A stretch of DNA of 23,613 bases from positions 1 through 23,613 of the forward strand of contig JAFDWD010000556.1 in the NCBI GenBank assembly GCA_018268695.1, given 5' to 3'. The notes under the pieces were generated by a model. The model did no database searches. It had not been told where the DNA came from and saw only the letters and a list, made by a program, of their open reading frames with translations. This DNA is from Actinomycetota bacterium. Lineage in GTDB: Bacteria; Actinomycetota; Thermoleophilia; Solirubrobacterales; 70-9. The first letter of the stretch is position 1. Every line of letters starts with the position of its first letter. Shown here one piece after another: positions 7,701 to 15,189 of this stretch. The translations under genes and the position numbers were made by a program.

Positions 7701-7732
7701 TGTTTCAGATCCGTCTTTGTCCGTCCTACGCT
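7701..7732 (+). promoter_or_regulatory. Candidate promoter of the SDR gene (TGTTTC-N20-TACGCT)
   Basis: TGTTTC at 7701-7706 is followed after 20 bases by TACGCT at 7727-7732, with the start codon 33 bases downstream. The same TGTTTC-N20-TA geometry precedes the genes at 11646 and 16968, but the GTGG-N2-CCAC dyad seen at those two is not conserved here. Confidence 0.4.
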
Positions 7733-7764
7733 CGCCGAAACCGCTGACGAGTGAAGGAGCTTCA

Positions 7765-8523
7765 ATGGCAAGGATCGATTCGCCCGAGGGGAAAGTGGTA
7801 CTCGTGGCAGGGGGCGCGAAAAACCTCGGGCATCTGATCAGCAAGACGTTCGGGTCGCAGGGCGCGAGCGTGGTGGTCCACTACCACACCGACGCAACTC
7901 GCAATCAGGCGGACGCCACGGTTGCCGACATTCAGGAAGCGGGTGGGCGGGCGCTCGCGGTGCAGGCCGATACGACCTGGCCGGGCGGTGTCACGAAGCT
8001 CTTCGACGCCGCTGTCAGTGAGTTCGGAGGCGTCGACATCGCGGTGAACACGGTCGGCATGGTGTTGAAGAAACCGATCGTCGAGACCACCGAGGATGAG
8101 TACGACGAGATGTTCGCGGTGAATTCCAAGGCTGCGTATTTCTTCATCCAGGAGGCCGGAAAACGGCTCAACGACGACGGCAAGATCATCACCGTCGTCA
8201 CTTCGCTGCTTGCCGCGTTCACCGGGTTGTACGCGACCTACGCGGGGGCAAAGGCACCGGTCGAGCACTTCACCCGCGCGGCGGCAAAGGAGTTCGGCGA
8301 GCGGGGGATCTCGGTCACCGCGGTCGCGCCCGGGCCGATGGACACCTCGTTCTTCTACACGGCCGAGAACGATGAATCGATCGCGTACCACAAGTCCCAG
8401 AGCATGAACGGGGAGCTGACGAAGATCGAGGACATCGTCCCGATCATCCGGTTCCTGGCGACCGAAGGCTGGTGGATCACGGGACAGACCATCTTCGCCA
8501 ACGGCGGCTACACCACTCGCTGA
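7765..8523 (+). CDS. SDR family oxidoreductase
   Basis: This 252-residue short-chain dehydrogenase has a Rossmann start VVLVAGGAKNLG (residues 11-22). It uses AGGAKNLG in place of the usual TGxxxGIG, as in a subgroup of NAD(P)-dependent SDRs. It has the mid-strand motif NTVG, a catalytic serine at about S147 (VVTSLLAAF) and Y159/K163 in YAGAK. The C-terminal GQTIFANGGYTTR is the usual SDR ending. The substrate is not evident. The ATG at 7765 is chosen over an in-frame upstream start at 7717 because GAAGGAG (7753-7759) sits 5 bases before it and the family begins here. The gene has its own probable promoter (7701-7732) and is convergent with the first LysR gene, with 30 bases between stops. 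Confidence 0.88.
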   Translation: MARIDSPEGKVVLVAGGAKNLGHLISKTFGSQGASVVVHYHTDATRNQADATVADIQEAGGRALAVQADTTWPGGVTKLFDAAVSEFGGVDIAVNTVGMVLKKPIVETTEDEYDEMFAVNSKAAYFFIQEAGKRLNDDGKIITVVTSLLAAFTGLYATYAGAKAPVEHFTRAAAKEFGERGISVTAVAPGPMDTSFFYTAENDESIAYHKSQSMNGELTKIEDIVPIIRFLATEGWWITGQTIFANGGYTTR

Positions 8524-8553
8524 CGGCGGGACGCGGGAGTGGACTCCGACGGG

Positions 8554-9417
8554 TCAGATGTCGATCGCGAGGTCGGCGGTGAGTGGCGGAGCCCCGTTCT
8601 CGAGCCACATCGCCTGCAGCGGTACTGTCGAGACGGGTCTGAAGTCGACGATCACGGCGCCGGCGTCGGGCGTCGTGCCGGCGGGCAGGGTGACGAACGC
8701 GAATTCGTCGGGGCTGCTCACCGCCGTGACCGGGGGCGTTCCCTGCATCGGGTTGACGCGGCGACGAGGTTCGAAACCGGCGCGTCGGCAGACGTCGAGG
8801 AGGAGCTGGGTGTACCCGGAGTTCTGGGCCCAGACGACCAGGGTCTCCTCTTCGAGCTCGGTCAGGTCGATCTCGCCGCGGCCCGCCAGGCGGTGCCGGG
8901 AAGAGAGGGCCACGCGCAGACGCTGACTGCCGATCGTCCTGACCGCGATCCCGTCGCCTCCCGAGAGCACCCGACCCATCGCCAGCTCGATCTCGCCCCG
9001 CAGGAGCTTCGGGGTCAATTCGGCGGGCCAGACCTGGTCGACCATGATCGCGAGATCGGGGTGGCGACGCCGGCCCGCGGCCAGAACTTGTGCGACTTCC
9101 TCGCCGGTCACCGCGGGCGTGCGTCCGACGCGAACCGTGCCGGTTGCTCCGCGACCGATCTCCCGGGTCCGCTCCCAGGTCGATTCGGCTGCCGCCAGCA
9201 CCGGTTGGCCGCGCTCCAGCAACGACCGGCCCGCCGCGGTCAAGGTGACCTGGCGAGTGGTCCGTTCGAGCAGGGCGACCCCCAGTTCACGCTCGAGTTG
9301 CCGGATCGAGGTGCTGAGGGCCTGCTGGCTCAGGTGTTGTCGCTCCGCGGCGCGGGTGAAGTTCAACTCCTCGGCGACGGCGATGAAGTTGGCCAGCTTG
9401 TTGAGGTCGGGGCGCAC
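8554..9417 (-). CDS. LysR-type transcriptional regulator (paralogue 1)
   Basis: This 287-residue LTTR has an N-terminal winged helix-turn-helix: LNFTRAAERQHLSQQALST (about 18-36), followed by IRQLERELGVALLERTTRQVTLTAAG. The C-terminal effector domain begins at about residue 92 with VRVGRTPAVTGEEV. Two other LysR genes in this window (10666-11520 and 12969-13883) share these sentences almost word for word, including the later QGTPPVTAV..DEFAFVT stretch. The GTG at 9417 is the start because it places the HTH at the same position as in the paralogues. It is divergent from the LtrA-family gene across 56 bases, the normal LTTR arrangement, so that gene is its most likely target. The effector is unknown. 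Confidence 0.9.
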   Translation of the reverse strand: MRPDLNKLANFIAVAEELNFTRAAERQHLSQQALSTSIRQLERELGVALLERTTRQVTLTAAGRSLLERGQPVLAAAESTWERTREIGRGATGTVRVGRTPAVTGEEVAQVLAAGRRRHPDLAIMVDQVWPAELTPKLLRGEIELAMGRVLSGGDGIAVRTIGSQRLRVALSSRHRLAGRGEIDLTELEEETLVVWAQNSGYTQLLLDVCRRAGFEPRRRVNPMQGTPPVTAVSSPDEFAFVTLPAGTTPDAGAVIVDFRPVSTVPLQAMWLENGAPPLTADLAIDI

Positions 9418-9473
9418 GATCTTGCATCATTGCCGATGGGCGTGTCGGCGCCCGGCTCGACGCGGATCGTGAC

Positions 9474-10655
9474 GTGAGCGACATGGTGAAGGCCGGCTTC
9501 CGTCGCCCTGAGGGTGAGGAGGAGCAGTCGGCGGCGTCGCTGGAGCTCTTCTATGACCTCGTCTTCGTCTTCGCGATCACCCAGATCTCGCACCTCCTCC
9601 TCGCCCATCTGACCTGGTCAGGGGTGGGACAGGCCGCGATCGTCCTGCTTGCCGTCTGGTGGTCCTGGAACTACACGACCTGGGCGACCAACGAGCTCGA
9701 CCCTGAATCGGGGGTTGTTCGTCTACTGCTGCTGGCCTTGATGATGCTCAGCCTCCTGATGGCGATCGCCGTTCCCGAGGCCTTCGGCGACAACGCCCTC
9801 CTCTTCGCCTGTTGTTACGTGGCGATCCAGATCGGGCGCCACGCCTTCCTGGCTTTCGCGGCGGCGGCGAAAGGAACCGTCGAGCGCGAGCGCGCGGCGC
9901 GGATCCTCACCTGGTTTGCCGCTGCCGGCGTCCTCTGGATCGCCGGGGCGATCGTCGGCGGCGAGCTGCGAACCGGCTTGTGGGTCGCTGCCCTGGTCGT
10001 CGATTACGGCGGTCCTCTGATCCTCTTCCGCCTGCCGGGAAGGCGACCCCTCCCCGGCGATACCTGGCAGGTGAAGAGCAGCCACTTCAGCGAGCGCTTC
10101 GAGCTCTTCGTGATCATCGCGCTCGGTGAGTCGATCGTGATGATCGGCGCGACGACGGCCGGACTCGCCCTCGATGCGACGACCGTCGCCGCCCTGGCCG
10201 GCGCGTTCGTCGGCAGCGCCGCCCTCTGGTCGCTCTACTTCCGTGCCTTCGCCGAGATCGCCGAGAATGCCCTCTCCCACCAGGCTGACCGCACCTTGCT
10301 GGCCCGCGACGTCTATACCTACGGACACGTCCTCATCGTCGGGGCGATCATCCTCAGTGCGGTGGCCGATGAGCTGGTGATAACCCACCACGGTGAGGTG
10401 CTGGACACCGCACAGCTCCTTGTCGTGGTTGCCGCGCCGGCCCTCTACCTGCTGGTGCAGGCGGCGCTGGTGAAGCGGATGATCGGGGTGCTCAGGGTTC
10501 CGCTGGTGGCGGGCGCCGGCGCCTGCGCCCTCGTCGGCTTGAGCTGCTCGGCGCTGCCCGCTCTCGCGGTCGCCGCGCTCGTCCTGGCGATCACCGTGGC
10601 CGTCGCGGTCAGCGAGGAACGCGGCGAGCGCGGGTCGAGCACGGCGCGAAACTAG
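9474..10655 (+). CDS. Low temperature requirement protein A (LtrA) family membrane protein
   Basis: This 393-residue polytopic membrane protein begins SAASLELFYDLVFVFAITQISH, the conserved LtrA N-terminal signature. It also carries HFSERFELFVIIALGES at about residues 204-220, the central family signature. I count about 11-12 hydrophobic segments. LtrA was named from a Listeria monocytogenes mutant unable to grow in the cold; its biochemical function is unresolved. The start is GTG at 9474; an ATG at 9483 is possible, and neither has a good ribosome-binding site. It is divergent from LysR paralogue 1 and lies 10 bases before LysR paralogue 2, so it is bracketed by two related regulators. Confidence 0.9.
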   Translation: MSDMVKAGFRRPEGEEEQSAASLELFYDLVFVFAITQISHLLLAHLTWSGVGQAAIVLLAVWWSWNYTTWATNELDPESGVVRLLLLALMMLSLLMAIAVPEAFGDNALLFACCYVAIQIGRHAFLAFAAAAKGTVERERAARILTWFAAAGVLWIAGAIVGGELRTGLWVAALVVDYGGPLILFRLPGRRPLPGDTWQVKSSHFSERFELFVIIALGESIVMIGATTAGLALDATTVAALAGAFVGSAALWSLYFRAFAEIAENALSHQADRTLLARDVYTYGHVLIVGAIILSAVADELVITHHGEVLDTAQLLVVVAAPALYLLVQAALVKRMIGVLRVPLVAGAGACALVGLSCSALPALAVAALVLAITVAVAVSEERGERGSSTARN

Positions 10656-10665
10656 GCTCCATCGA

Positions 10666-11520
10666 ATGCGGAAGCTTTCGCACTTTGTCACCGTCGCCGA
10701 ACTGCTGAACTTCACCCGCGCGGCCGAGCGCCTCCACATGAGCCAGCAGGCTCTCAGTGCCTCGATCAACCGGCTGGAGCGGGAGCTCGGTGTGACCCTC
10801 TTCAACCGCAGCTCGCACGAGGTCACGCTGACCGAGGCGGGAGAGGTTCTGCTCAGCAGTGGCCGCCCGCTGCTGGCGACCTCCCAGGCGGTGTGGGATC
10901 GGACGCGGCAGGTCGGGAGGGATGAGATCGGGGTCGTCCGCATCGGCCGTACCCCGGCGATCACCGGAGAGGAGGCGGCGGCCCTGCTGCGCGGGCTCGG
11001 CACCGGTTCCCCGGTCGCCGCCGCGGTCGAGCAGCATTGGCCTTCCGAGCTCCCCGGTCTGTTGCTGGCCGGTGGGATCGACCTGGCTCTCGGCCGGGCG
11101 CTGGTACCCACCGCCGGGCTGGAGGCCCGGGCGATCGCCTACCAGCCGCTGCGCGTCGCGGTCTCCGCCGAAAGTCCGCTCGCCTCCCGGGGCTCGATCG
11201 ACCTGCGGGAGCTCGCCGACGACACCCTGGTCGTCTGGTCGCGGAGCTCCCCCTACCGTCGCTTCCTCCTGAAGGTCTGCCACCGCGCCGGACTCGAGCC
11301 GAGGGAGGTCGTCGTCAACCCGGTGCAGGGCACTCCACCGGTGACCGCCGTCCGCGCCACGGACGAGTTCGCCTTCGTCACCGCGGAGGCCGGTCGTGAC
11401 GCCATCGCAGGAGTCTCGGTCCTCGACCTCGACCCACCGGTGGAGGTCCCCGTGTGGGCGATGTGGGTTGCCGGAAGCGCCTCGCCGCTGGTCGCGGCGC
11501 TGATCTCCGAGGCCGACTGA
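10666..11520 (+). CDS. LysR-type transcriptional regulator (paralogue 2)
   Basis: This 284-residue LTTR has its HTH in LNFTRAAERLHMSQQALSA (about 15-33), then LERELGVTLFNRSSHEVTLTEAG, and an effector domain opening VRIGRTPAITGEEAA. It is very similar to paralogue 1, including VNPVQGTPPVTAV and DEFAFVT near the C-terminus. The ATG at 10666 lacks a recognisable ribosome-binding site. The frame is open upstream, but MRKLSHF aligns with the KLANF/KLRNF start of the paralogues only 4 residues later, so the start may be slightly upstream or correct as given. It is probably cotranscribed with the LtrA-family gene ending 10 bases earlier. A strong hairpin follows its stop. Confidence 0.9.
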   Translation: MRKLSHFVTVAELLNFTRAAERLHMSQQALSASINRLERELGVTLFNRSSHEVTLTEAGEVLLSSGRPLLATSQAVWDRTRQVGRDEIGVVRIGRTPAITGEEAAALLRGLGTGSPVAAAVEQHWPSELPGLLLAGGIDLALGRALVPTAGLEARAIAYQPLRVAVSAESPLASRGSIDLRELADDTLVVWSRSSPYRRFLLKVCHRAGLEPREVVVNPVQGTPPVTAVRATDEFAFVTAEAGRDAIAGVSVLDLDPPVEVPVWAMWVAGSASPLVAALISEAD

Positions 11521-11525
11521 ATCCG

Positions 11526-11553
11526 AGCTTCCACGGACCCATCCGCGGAAGCT
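11526..11553 (+). terminator. Hairpin terminator after LysR paralogue 2
   Basis: AGCTTCC (11526-11532) pairs with GGAAGCT (11547-11553). After one mismatch, CGGA pairs with TCCG around a CCCA loop. It lies 5 bases after the stop codon. There is no long U-tract, as is common in high-GC actinobacteria. Its last base is the first base of the shared upstream element of the CHRD gene. Confidence 0.55.
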
Positions 11554-11605
11554 GTGGACCCACCAAGAGAATCTGTTTCGGTTGTCGCGATCCTGCCCGT
11601 ATCTT
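11553..11605 (+). promoter_or_regulatory. Shared bipartite promoter element, copy A (CHRD gene)
   Basis: TGTGGA-C-CCAC (11553-11563) contains the dyad GTGG-N2-CCAC. It is followed after 10 bases by TGTTTC (11574-11579) and after 20 more by TATCTT (11600-11605), a plausible -10 box. The start codon at 11646 is 40 bases beyond. Copy B at 16874-16926 has identical blocks and spacings. Confidence 0.6.
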
Positions 11606-11645
11606 CGCCTGCCCCCCATTTCCCCACCTCGAAGGAGAGGCAGCG

Positions 11646-12470
11646 TTGACCCGTTCTCGGATTTCCGGCCGTAATTTCCTGGCCCTGCTGGCCGCCATGT
11701 GTGTGCTCTTCGTAGCCCTGCCGACGATGGCGTCGGCCGCCGGTCTCAAGGCCGAACTTTCCGGATCCGAAGTCAAGAACGCCAAGGGCGGTGACGACGA
11801 CGGGCTCGCCACCCTCAGCATCACCTCGATCGAGGCCACCAGGGGCAAACTCTGCTTCTCGGCCGAATGGACTCGCCTCGGCACCGTCAGCGGCATCTAT
11901 GTCTACGAAGGCGCGAAAGGCCAGACCGGGCGGCAGGTCGCGAGGCTGATCGGGCCCGTCTCCGGGAACAAGGCGGAAGCCTGCGCGACCGGGATCCCCG
12001 CCGCGACGCTGACCAAGATCGAAGCAACCCCGGGGAGCTTCTTCGCCGCGATCATCACTGCCGAATTCCCCGCGGGAGCGGTCCGCGGACAGCTTGGCGG
12101 CAGCGCGGGCAGCGTCGCGGCGGGCGGGAAGTCGGTCAGGTCGAACGCGGTGCCGGTCTCCGGGGCTGCCGTGACCAGGGTCACGGCAGCGGCGGCGATC
12201 GCCGGCAGCAGGTTGACGGTGACGCTCGTCCCCGGTAAGTACCCCTTCGCCAGGCAGTCCGTGAGTCTGACCGGGCTGGTTTCCGACCCCTCGGCAGCAA
12301 CGTTGAAACTGAGCCTCAAGGCCACCGGCGCCCGTCGGGGCACGGGCACCCTCACCGTCACCGGTCCGAACAACGCCCGCGAACCGGATGTCCTCGTCTA
12401 CGCGCTCAACTGGACCGTCTCCGGCAGCGGCAACACGGGCACGCTGAAACTGACCCGCAAACCGGCCTGA
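11646..12470 (+). CDS. Secreted CHRD-domain protein
   Basis: This 274-residue exported protein has a signal peptide (RSRISGRN, a hydrophobic core FLALLAAMCVLFVAL, cleavage near ASA-AG at about residue 35). It is followed by a CHRD-type domain of about 120 residues: GLATLSITS, SGIYVYEGAKGQTGRQV, ATLTKIEATPGSFFAAI and EFPAGAVRGQLGGS, which matches the family's closing GxIRGQL motif. The usual HIH of CHRD is replaced by YVYEG, so metal or ligand contacts may differ. The C-terminal 140 residues form a beta-rich domain I do not recognise. The TTG at 11646 is the start because AAGGAGAGG (11633-11641) lies 4 bases upstream and the signal peptide begins there; longer in-frame starts run into the LysR gene. 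Function in bacteria is unknown. Confidence 0.75.
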   Translation: MTRSRISGRNFLALLAAMCVLFVALPTMASAAGLKAELSGSEVKNAKGGDDDGLATLSITSIEATRGKLCFSAEWTRLGTVSGIYVYEGAKGQTGRQVARLIGPVSGNKAEACATGIPAATLTKIEATPGSFFAAIITAEFPAGAVRGQLGGSAGSVAAGGKSVRSNAVPVSGAAVTRVTAAAAIAGSRLTVTLVPGKYPFARQSVSLTGLVSDPSAATLKLSLKATGARRGTGTLTVTGPNNAREPDVLVYALNWTVSGSGNTGTLKLTRKPA

Positions 12471-12509
12471 TCGCCGCATACCTGCCGACCGAACGAGAGG
12501 GAGCATCGA

Positions 12510-12926
12510 ATGGCAACCGAGATGAAGATCCGCGGTACCGAGGATGAGGTGAAGGTGCGAAGTCCGTGGGCAGTCGCGCTCCTGCCGTTGATCACCTTCG
12601 GGATCTACCACCTGGTCTGGTGGTACAAGATCAACAAGGAGCTGAAGCTCTACGGCGACGCCAATGGTCGCGATTTCGGCCAGAGCCCGACCAACTCGGC
12701 GCTGGCGATCTTCCCCGGCTTCATCCTGATCATCCCGCCCTTGATCTCCTACTGGCGCGGCACCATGCGCATCCAACGCCTGGCCCGACTGACCGGCCAG
12801 GAGCCGCTCAACGGCTGGATCGCGCTGATCCTCTATCTGGTGCTCGCGCCAGCCTACTGCGCCTATCTGCAGGTCTCCCTCAACCATGTCTGGGAGCGGG
12901 AGGCTCAGCCACTCGCCGCTGCATAG
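12510..12926 (+). CDS. DUF4234 domain membrane protein
   Basis: This 138-residue protein has the DUF4234 signature: KVRSPWAVALLPLITFGIYHLVWWYKINKEL, in which the GIYHLVWWYK turn is diagnostic. Three hydrophobic segments lie at about residues 22-38, 66-84 and 103-122. The function of DUF4234 is unknown. GAGAGGGAG (12496-12504) is a strong ribosome-binding site before the ATG. It lies 39 bases after the CHRD gene and 42 bases before LysR paralogue 3, so the three may form one transcript, although their products have no obvious common role. Confidence 0.85.
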   Translation: MATEMKIRGTEDEVKVRSPWAVALLPLITFGIYHLVWWYKINKELKLYGDANGRDFGQSPTNSALAIFPGFILIIPPLISYWRGTMRIQRLARLTGQEPLNGWIALILYLVLAPAYCAYLQVSLNHVWEREAQPLAAA

Positions 12927-12968
12927 GGTGGACGGTCGTCCTGCGCCGCCCCGGGATGGTCGCTGTCG

Positions 12969-13883
12969 ATGGAGCCGGACCTCAGAAAGCTGCGGAACTT
13001 CGTCGCCGTAGCCGAGGACCTCAACTTCACCCGGGCGGCCGAGCGCCTGCGGATGAGCCAGCAGGCCCTCAGCACCTCGATCGGTCGGCTCGAGGAGGAA
13101 CTCGGCGTTCTTCTCTTCGAACGCACTCCGCGCCGGGTTGAGCTGACGGCCGCGGGCCGCTCGCTACTCGACGGCGGCAGGCCGCTGCTGGCGGCATCGG
13201 AGGCCGCCTGGGAGCGGGTGGGTCGCGTCGGGCGTGGCCAGGCCGGCCTGATCCAGGTCGGTCGGACGCCGGCGGTGACCGGCGAGGAAGTGATCTCGAT
13301 CCTGCGGCCGATCCAGGCGAGACATCCGGGGCTTCGCTTCTCGGTCGGCATGTCGTTGCCCGCCGAGATGCCGGAGCGCATCCTCGCCGGGGACTTCAGG
13401 TTCGGTTTCGGGCGTGTGCTGGAGCAGCCCGCGGCGATGGGGCTCAGGGTCGTCGCCAGGCAACGCCTCCGGGTGGCTCTGTCCCGCGCGCATCCGCTCG
13501 CGGACAGGAAGAATCTACGGCTCGAGGAACTGGCGGAGGACACGCTGGTGGTCTGGTCGACCGCATCCGGAGGGACCCACCTCCTTCTCGATGTCTGCCT
13601 CAGGGCGGGTATCGAACCCCGGTTCGTCGTCGATCCGCTCCTTGGAGGGCCGCCGGTGATCTCGATCAGCGGACCCGATCGGTTCACCTTCCTCACCGCT
13701 CCGGCGGGTCCCAGCGCCGTGCCGGGCGTCGTCGTCCTCGACTTCGAGCCGGTCACCGAGTTTCCGCTGCAACTGGCCTGGATCGAGGGCGACGAGCCCC
13801 CTCTGCTGTCGGAACTTGAAGCCAGCGCCCGTCGGTTCGCCGCCGAAGGCAAAGCCCGGCCGCCGGCGGTACCCGGGCTTTGA
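12969..13883 (+). CDS. LysR-type transcriptional regulator (paralogue 3)
   Basis: This 304-residue LTTR has the HTH LNFTRAAERLRMSQQALST (about 18-36), then LEEELGVLLFERTPRRVELTAAG, and an effector domain opening IQVGRTPAVTGEEV. It shares the family plan of paralogues 1 and 2 but is more diverged in the C-terminal half (VVDPLLGGPPVISIS in place of QGTPPVTAV), and it has a C-terminal tail of about 15 residues rich in Arg and Pro. The ATG at 12969 aligns exactly with the start of paralogue 1 (M-x-PDLxKLxNF). No strong ribosome-binding site is present. Its 3' end is folded into a terminator-like hairpin. Confidence 0.9.
   Translation: MEPDLRKLRNFVAVAEDLNFTRAAERLRMSQQALSTSIGRLEEELGVLLFERTPRRVELTAAGRSLLDGGRPLLAASEAAWERVGRVGRGQAGLIQVGRTPAVTGEEVISILRPIQARHPGLRFSVGMSLPAEMPERILAGDFRFGFGRVLEQPAAMGLRVVARQRLRVALSRAHPLADRKNLRLEELAEDTLVVWSTASGGTHLLLDVCLRAGIEPRFVVDPLLGGPPVISISGPDRFTFLTAPAGPSAVPGVVVLDFEPVTEFPLQLAWIEGDEPPLLSELEASARRFAAEGKARPPAVPGL
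13851..13881 (+). terminator. Terminator-like hairpin overlapping the end of LysR paralogue 3
   Basis: AAAGCCCGG (13851-13859) pairs perfectly with CCGGGCTTT (13873-13881). The 13-base loop contains a further self-complementary CCGCCGGCGG core. The stem includes the last codons and the first base of the TGA stop, so the terminator is built inside the coding sequence. Confidence 0.55.
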
Positions 13884-14022
13884 ACACACGACTTCTAGAT
13901 GACATGACAATCCGGGCGGGTTGCGATTCGGCATCCCGATGCGCCTGTGCTGCGCAATGGCACACCGTTGGCGAAACCTTTGGACGGCCTGTAATCGGCA
14001 CTCTTTCCTACCGTCAGCGCCG
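13884..14022 (+). promoter_or_regulatory. Intergenic promoter region of the secreted-protein operon
   Basis: These 139 bases contain no gene. TTGGCG (13968-13973), a 16-base spacer and TGTAAT (13990-13995) form a candidate sigma-70 promoter. A second possible -10, TACCGT (14009-14014), would start transcription almost at the ATG and give a leaderless message. That would fit the absence of a ribosome-binding site before 14023. The choice between them is open. Confidence 0.35.
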
Positions 14023-15189
14023 ATGAAGAAACTGACTCTTTACGGCCTGAGCGTGGCCGTTGCGCTGATCGTCCTCACCTTGCTCGCGCCGATCGCCATG
14101 GCGATGCCGGGTGACCCGCCGATCAAGGCCCTCTCGCCGAAAGACGGCGCGAGCATCCCGGCAACCGACCTCGGCATCAAGGTCACCTTCGCCTGCCCCG
14201 CCTATTCGACCGACATCGAAAACGAAGGGGAGGACGACGAAAAGAAGGTCGCCGGAAGCATCGATGACTACGAAGTCCATTTCTCGACCGGAACGACGCG
14301 AGGTCCGGACGGAGTGCTGACGACGGCGGGATTCGGCGAAGACGGTGAGGGGCTTGTCGATCCCGGCCCGGAGAAAGGAACCTGCAGCGCCGAACTCTCC
14401 CTGCCGGAAGGCCCCGTCCCGGTCGCCCTCTACTCCGGCGTCGTCCACTGGCAGGCCTTTCGCACCTGTGACGGATGCGATTCCGACCAATACGAAACCG
14501 GACCGGTCAGCGCCTTCACTGTCACTCCGGACGTCGAAGAACCGGAATTGAACGTCCAGGACCATGTCTATGCCGGCTATCTGACGAGGGTCGCGTTCTC
14601 GACGGGGTCAGACCTGGGTCGGGCCCAGGTCGTCCTGCAGCGTTGGAACGGGCAGGAATGGCTCGAAGTCGAAAAGCTCGACGCCGATTCCGGTGGGGAA
14701 ACGGCGTTCTTCGTGAAATTCAAAGAACCCGCGAAGACGCCGATCCGGGCCGTCATCACGGCCCCCGGGATCACCTATCCGCTCGAACCGCAGACGCTGA
14801 ACGTTCGCAAGGCCGGGAAGAAGCGTGCCGTCGACGCGGCGGATGACGGCAAGTACCTGGTCGACAAAAGCGAACGAGCGACCGCGCCCGCGCGTTTCAC
14901 CGTGGCCAACGACGGGAAGCTTCTTCGCGGCCTCAGGGCCAGCGTCCCGGCTACCTGTCGCGCCGGCGCCGCGGCGGTCAATGTGCAGGCGTCGGTGGCG
15001 CTGAAGCGCGCTCGGATCGCACCGGACGGGACCGTGGTCGGGATGGCGGTGAGTCATGGAGAGACGCCGGCGATCGTCACCATCGTCGGCAGCCTCCATG
15101 ATCGTCACTTCAGCGGCCAGCTCACCACCACGTACCTGAATTGCACCGGCAGTCGCGAAATCGACGCGGAACTCGGGTCATCGCGATGA
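14023..15189 (+). CDS. Secreted Cys-containing protein with Ig-like regions, unknown function
   Basis: This 388-residue protein starts with a clear signal peptide (MKK, a hydrophobic core to about residue 24, cleavage near AMA-MP at residue 27). The mature part looks beta-rich. There is an N-terminal Ig-like domain with acidic insertion (ENEGEDDEKK, about residues 66-75) and cysteines in FACP, GTCS and RTCDGCD, then a middle domain and a C-terminal domain with CRAG and LNCTGS cysteines, suggesting disulfides. The SPKDGASIP opening resembles Ig-like modules of cell-surface proteins. I do not recognise a family. The ATG at 14023 is preferred to an in-frame ATG at 13921 because it begins the signal peptide. 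Its stop overlaps the next start (ATGA), so it is coupled to the lipoprotein metallopeptidase. Confidence 0.72.
   Translation: MKKLTLYGLSVAVALIVLTLLAPIAMAMPGDPPIKALSPKDGASIPATDLGIKVTFACPAYSTDIENEGEDDEKKVAGSIDDYEVHFSTGTTRGPDGVLTTAGFGEDGEGLVDPGPEKGTCSAELSLPEGPVPVALYSGVVHWQAFRTCDGCDSDQYETGPVSAFTVTPDVEEPELNVQDHVYAGYLTRVAFSTGSDLGRAQVVLQRWNGQEWLEVEKLDADSGGETAFFVKFKEPAKTPIRAVITAPGITYPLEPQTLNVRKAGKKRAVDAADDGKYLVDKSERATAPARFTVANDGKLLRGLRASVPATCRAGAAAVNVQASVALKRARIAPDGTVVGMAVSHGETPAIVTIVGSLHDRHFSGQLTTTYLNCTGSREIDAELGSSR

Noticed and set aside
7682..7710. TTGCTT-N17-TCAGAT as a promoter for the SDR gene
   Set aside because: The -10 match is poor, and the TGTTTC-N20-TACGCT arrangement a few bases downstream is better supported by recurrence elsewhere in the window.
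9418..9473. Possible LysR binding box in the 56-base gap between LysR 1 and the LtrA-family gene
   Set aside because: The region has a partial ATC..GAT symmetry, but the inner bases do not pair convincingly, so I could not define a site.
11253..12887. 544-codon minus-strand frame opposite LysR 2, CHRD and DUF4234 genes
   Set aside because: It crosses three supported plus-strand genes, has no family signature and no ribosome-binding site.
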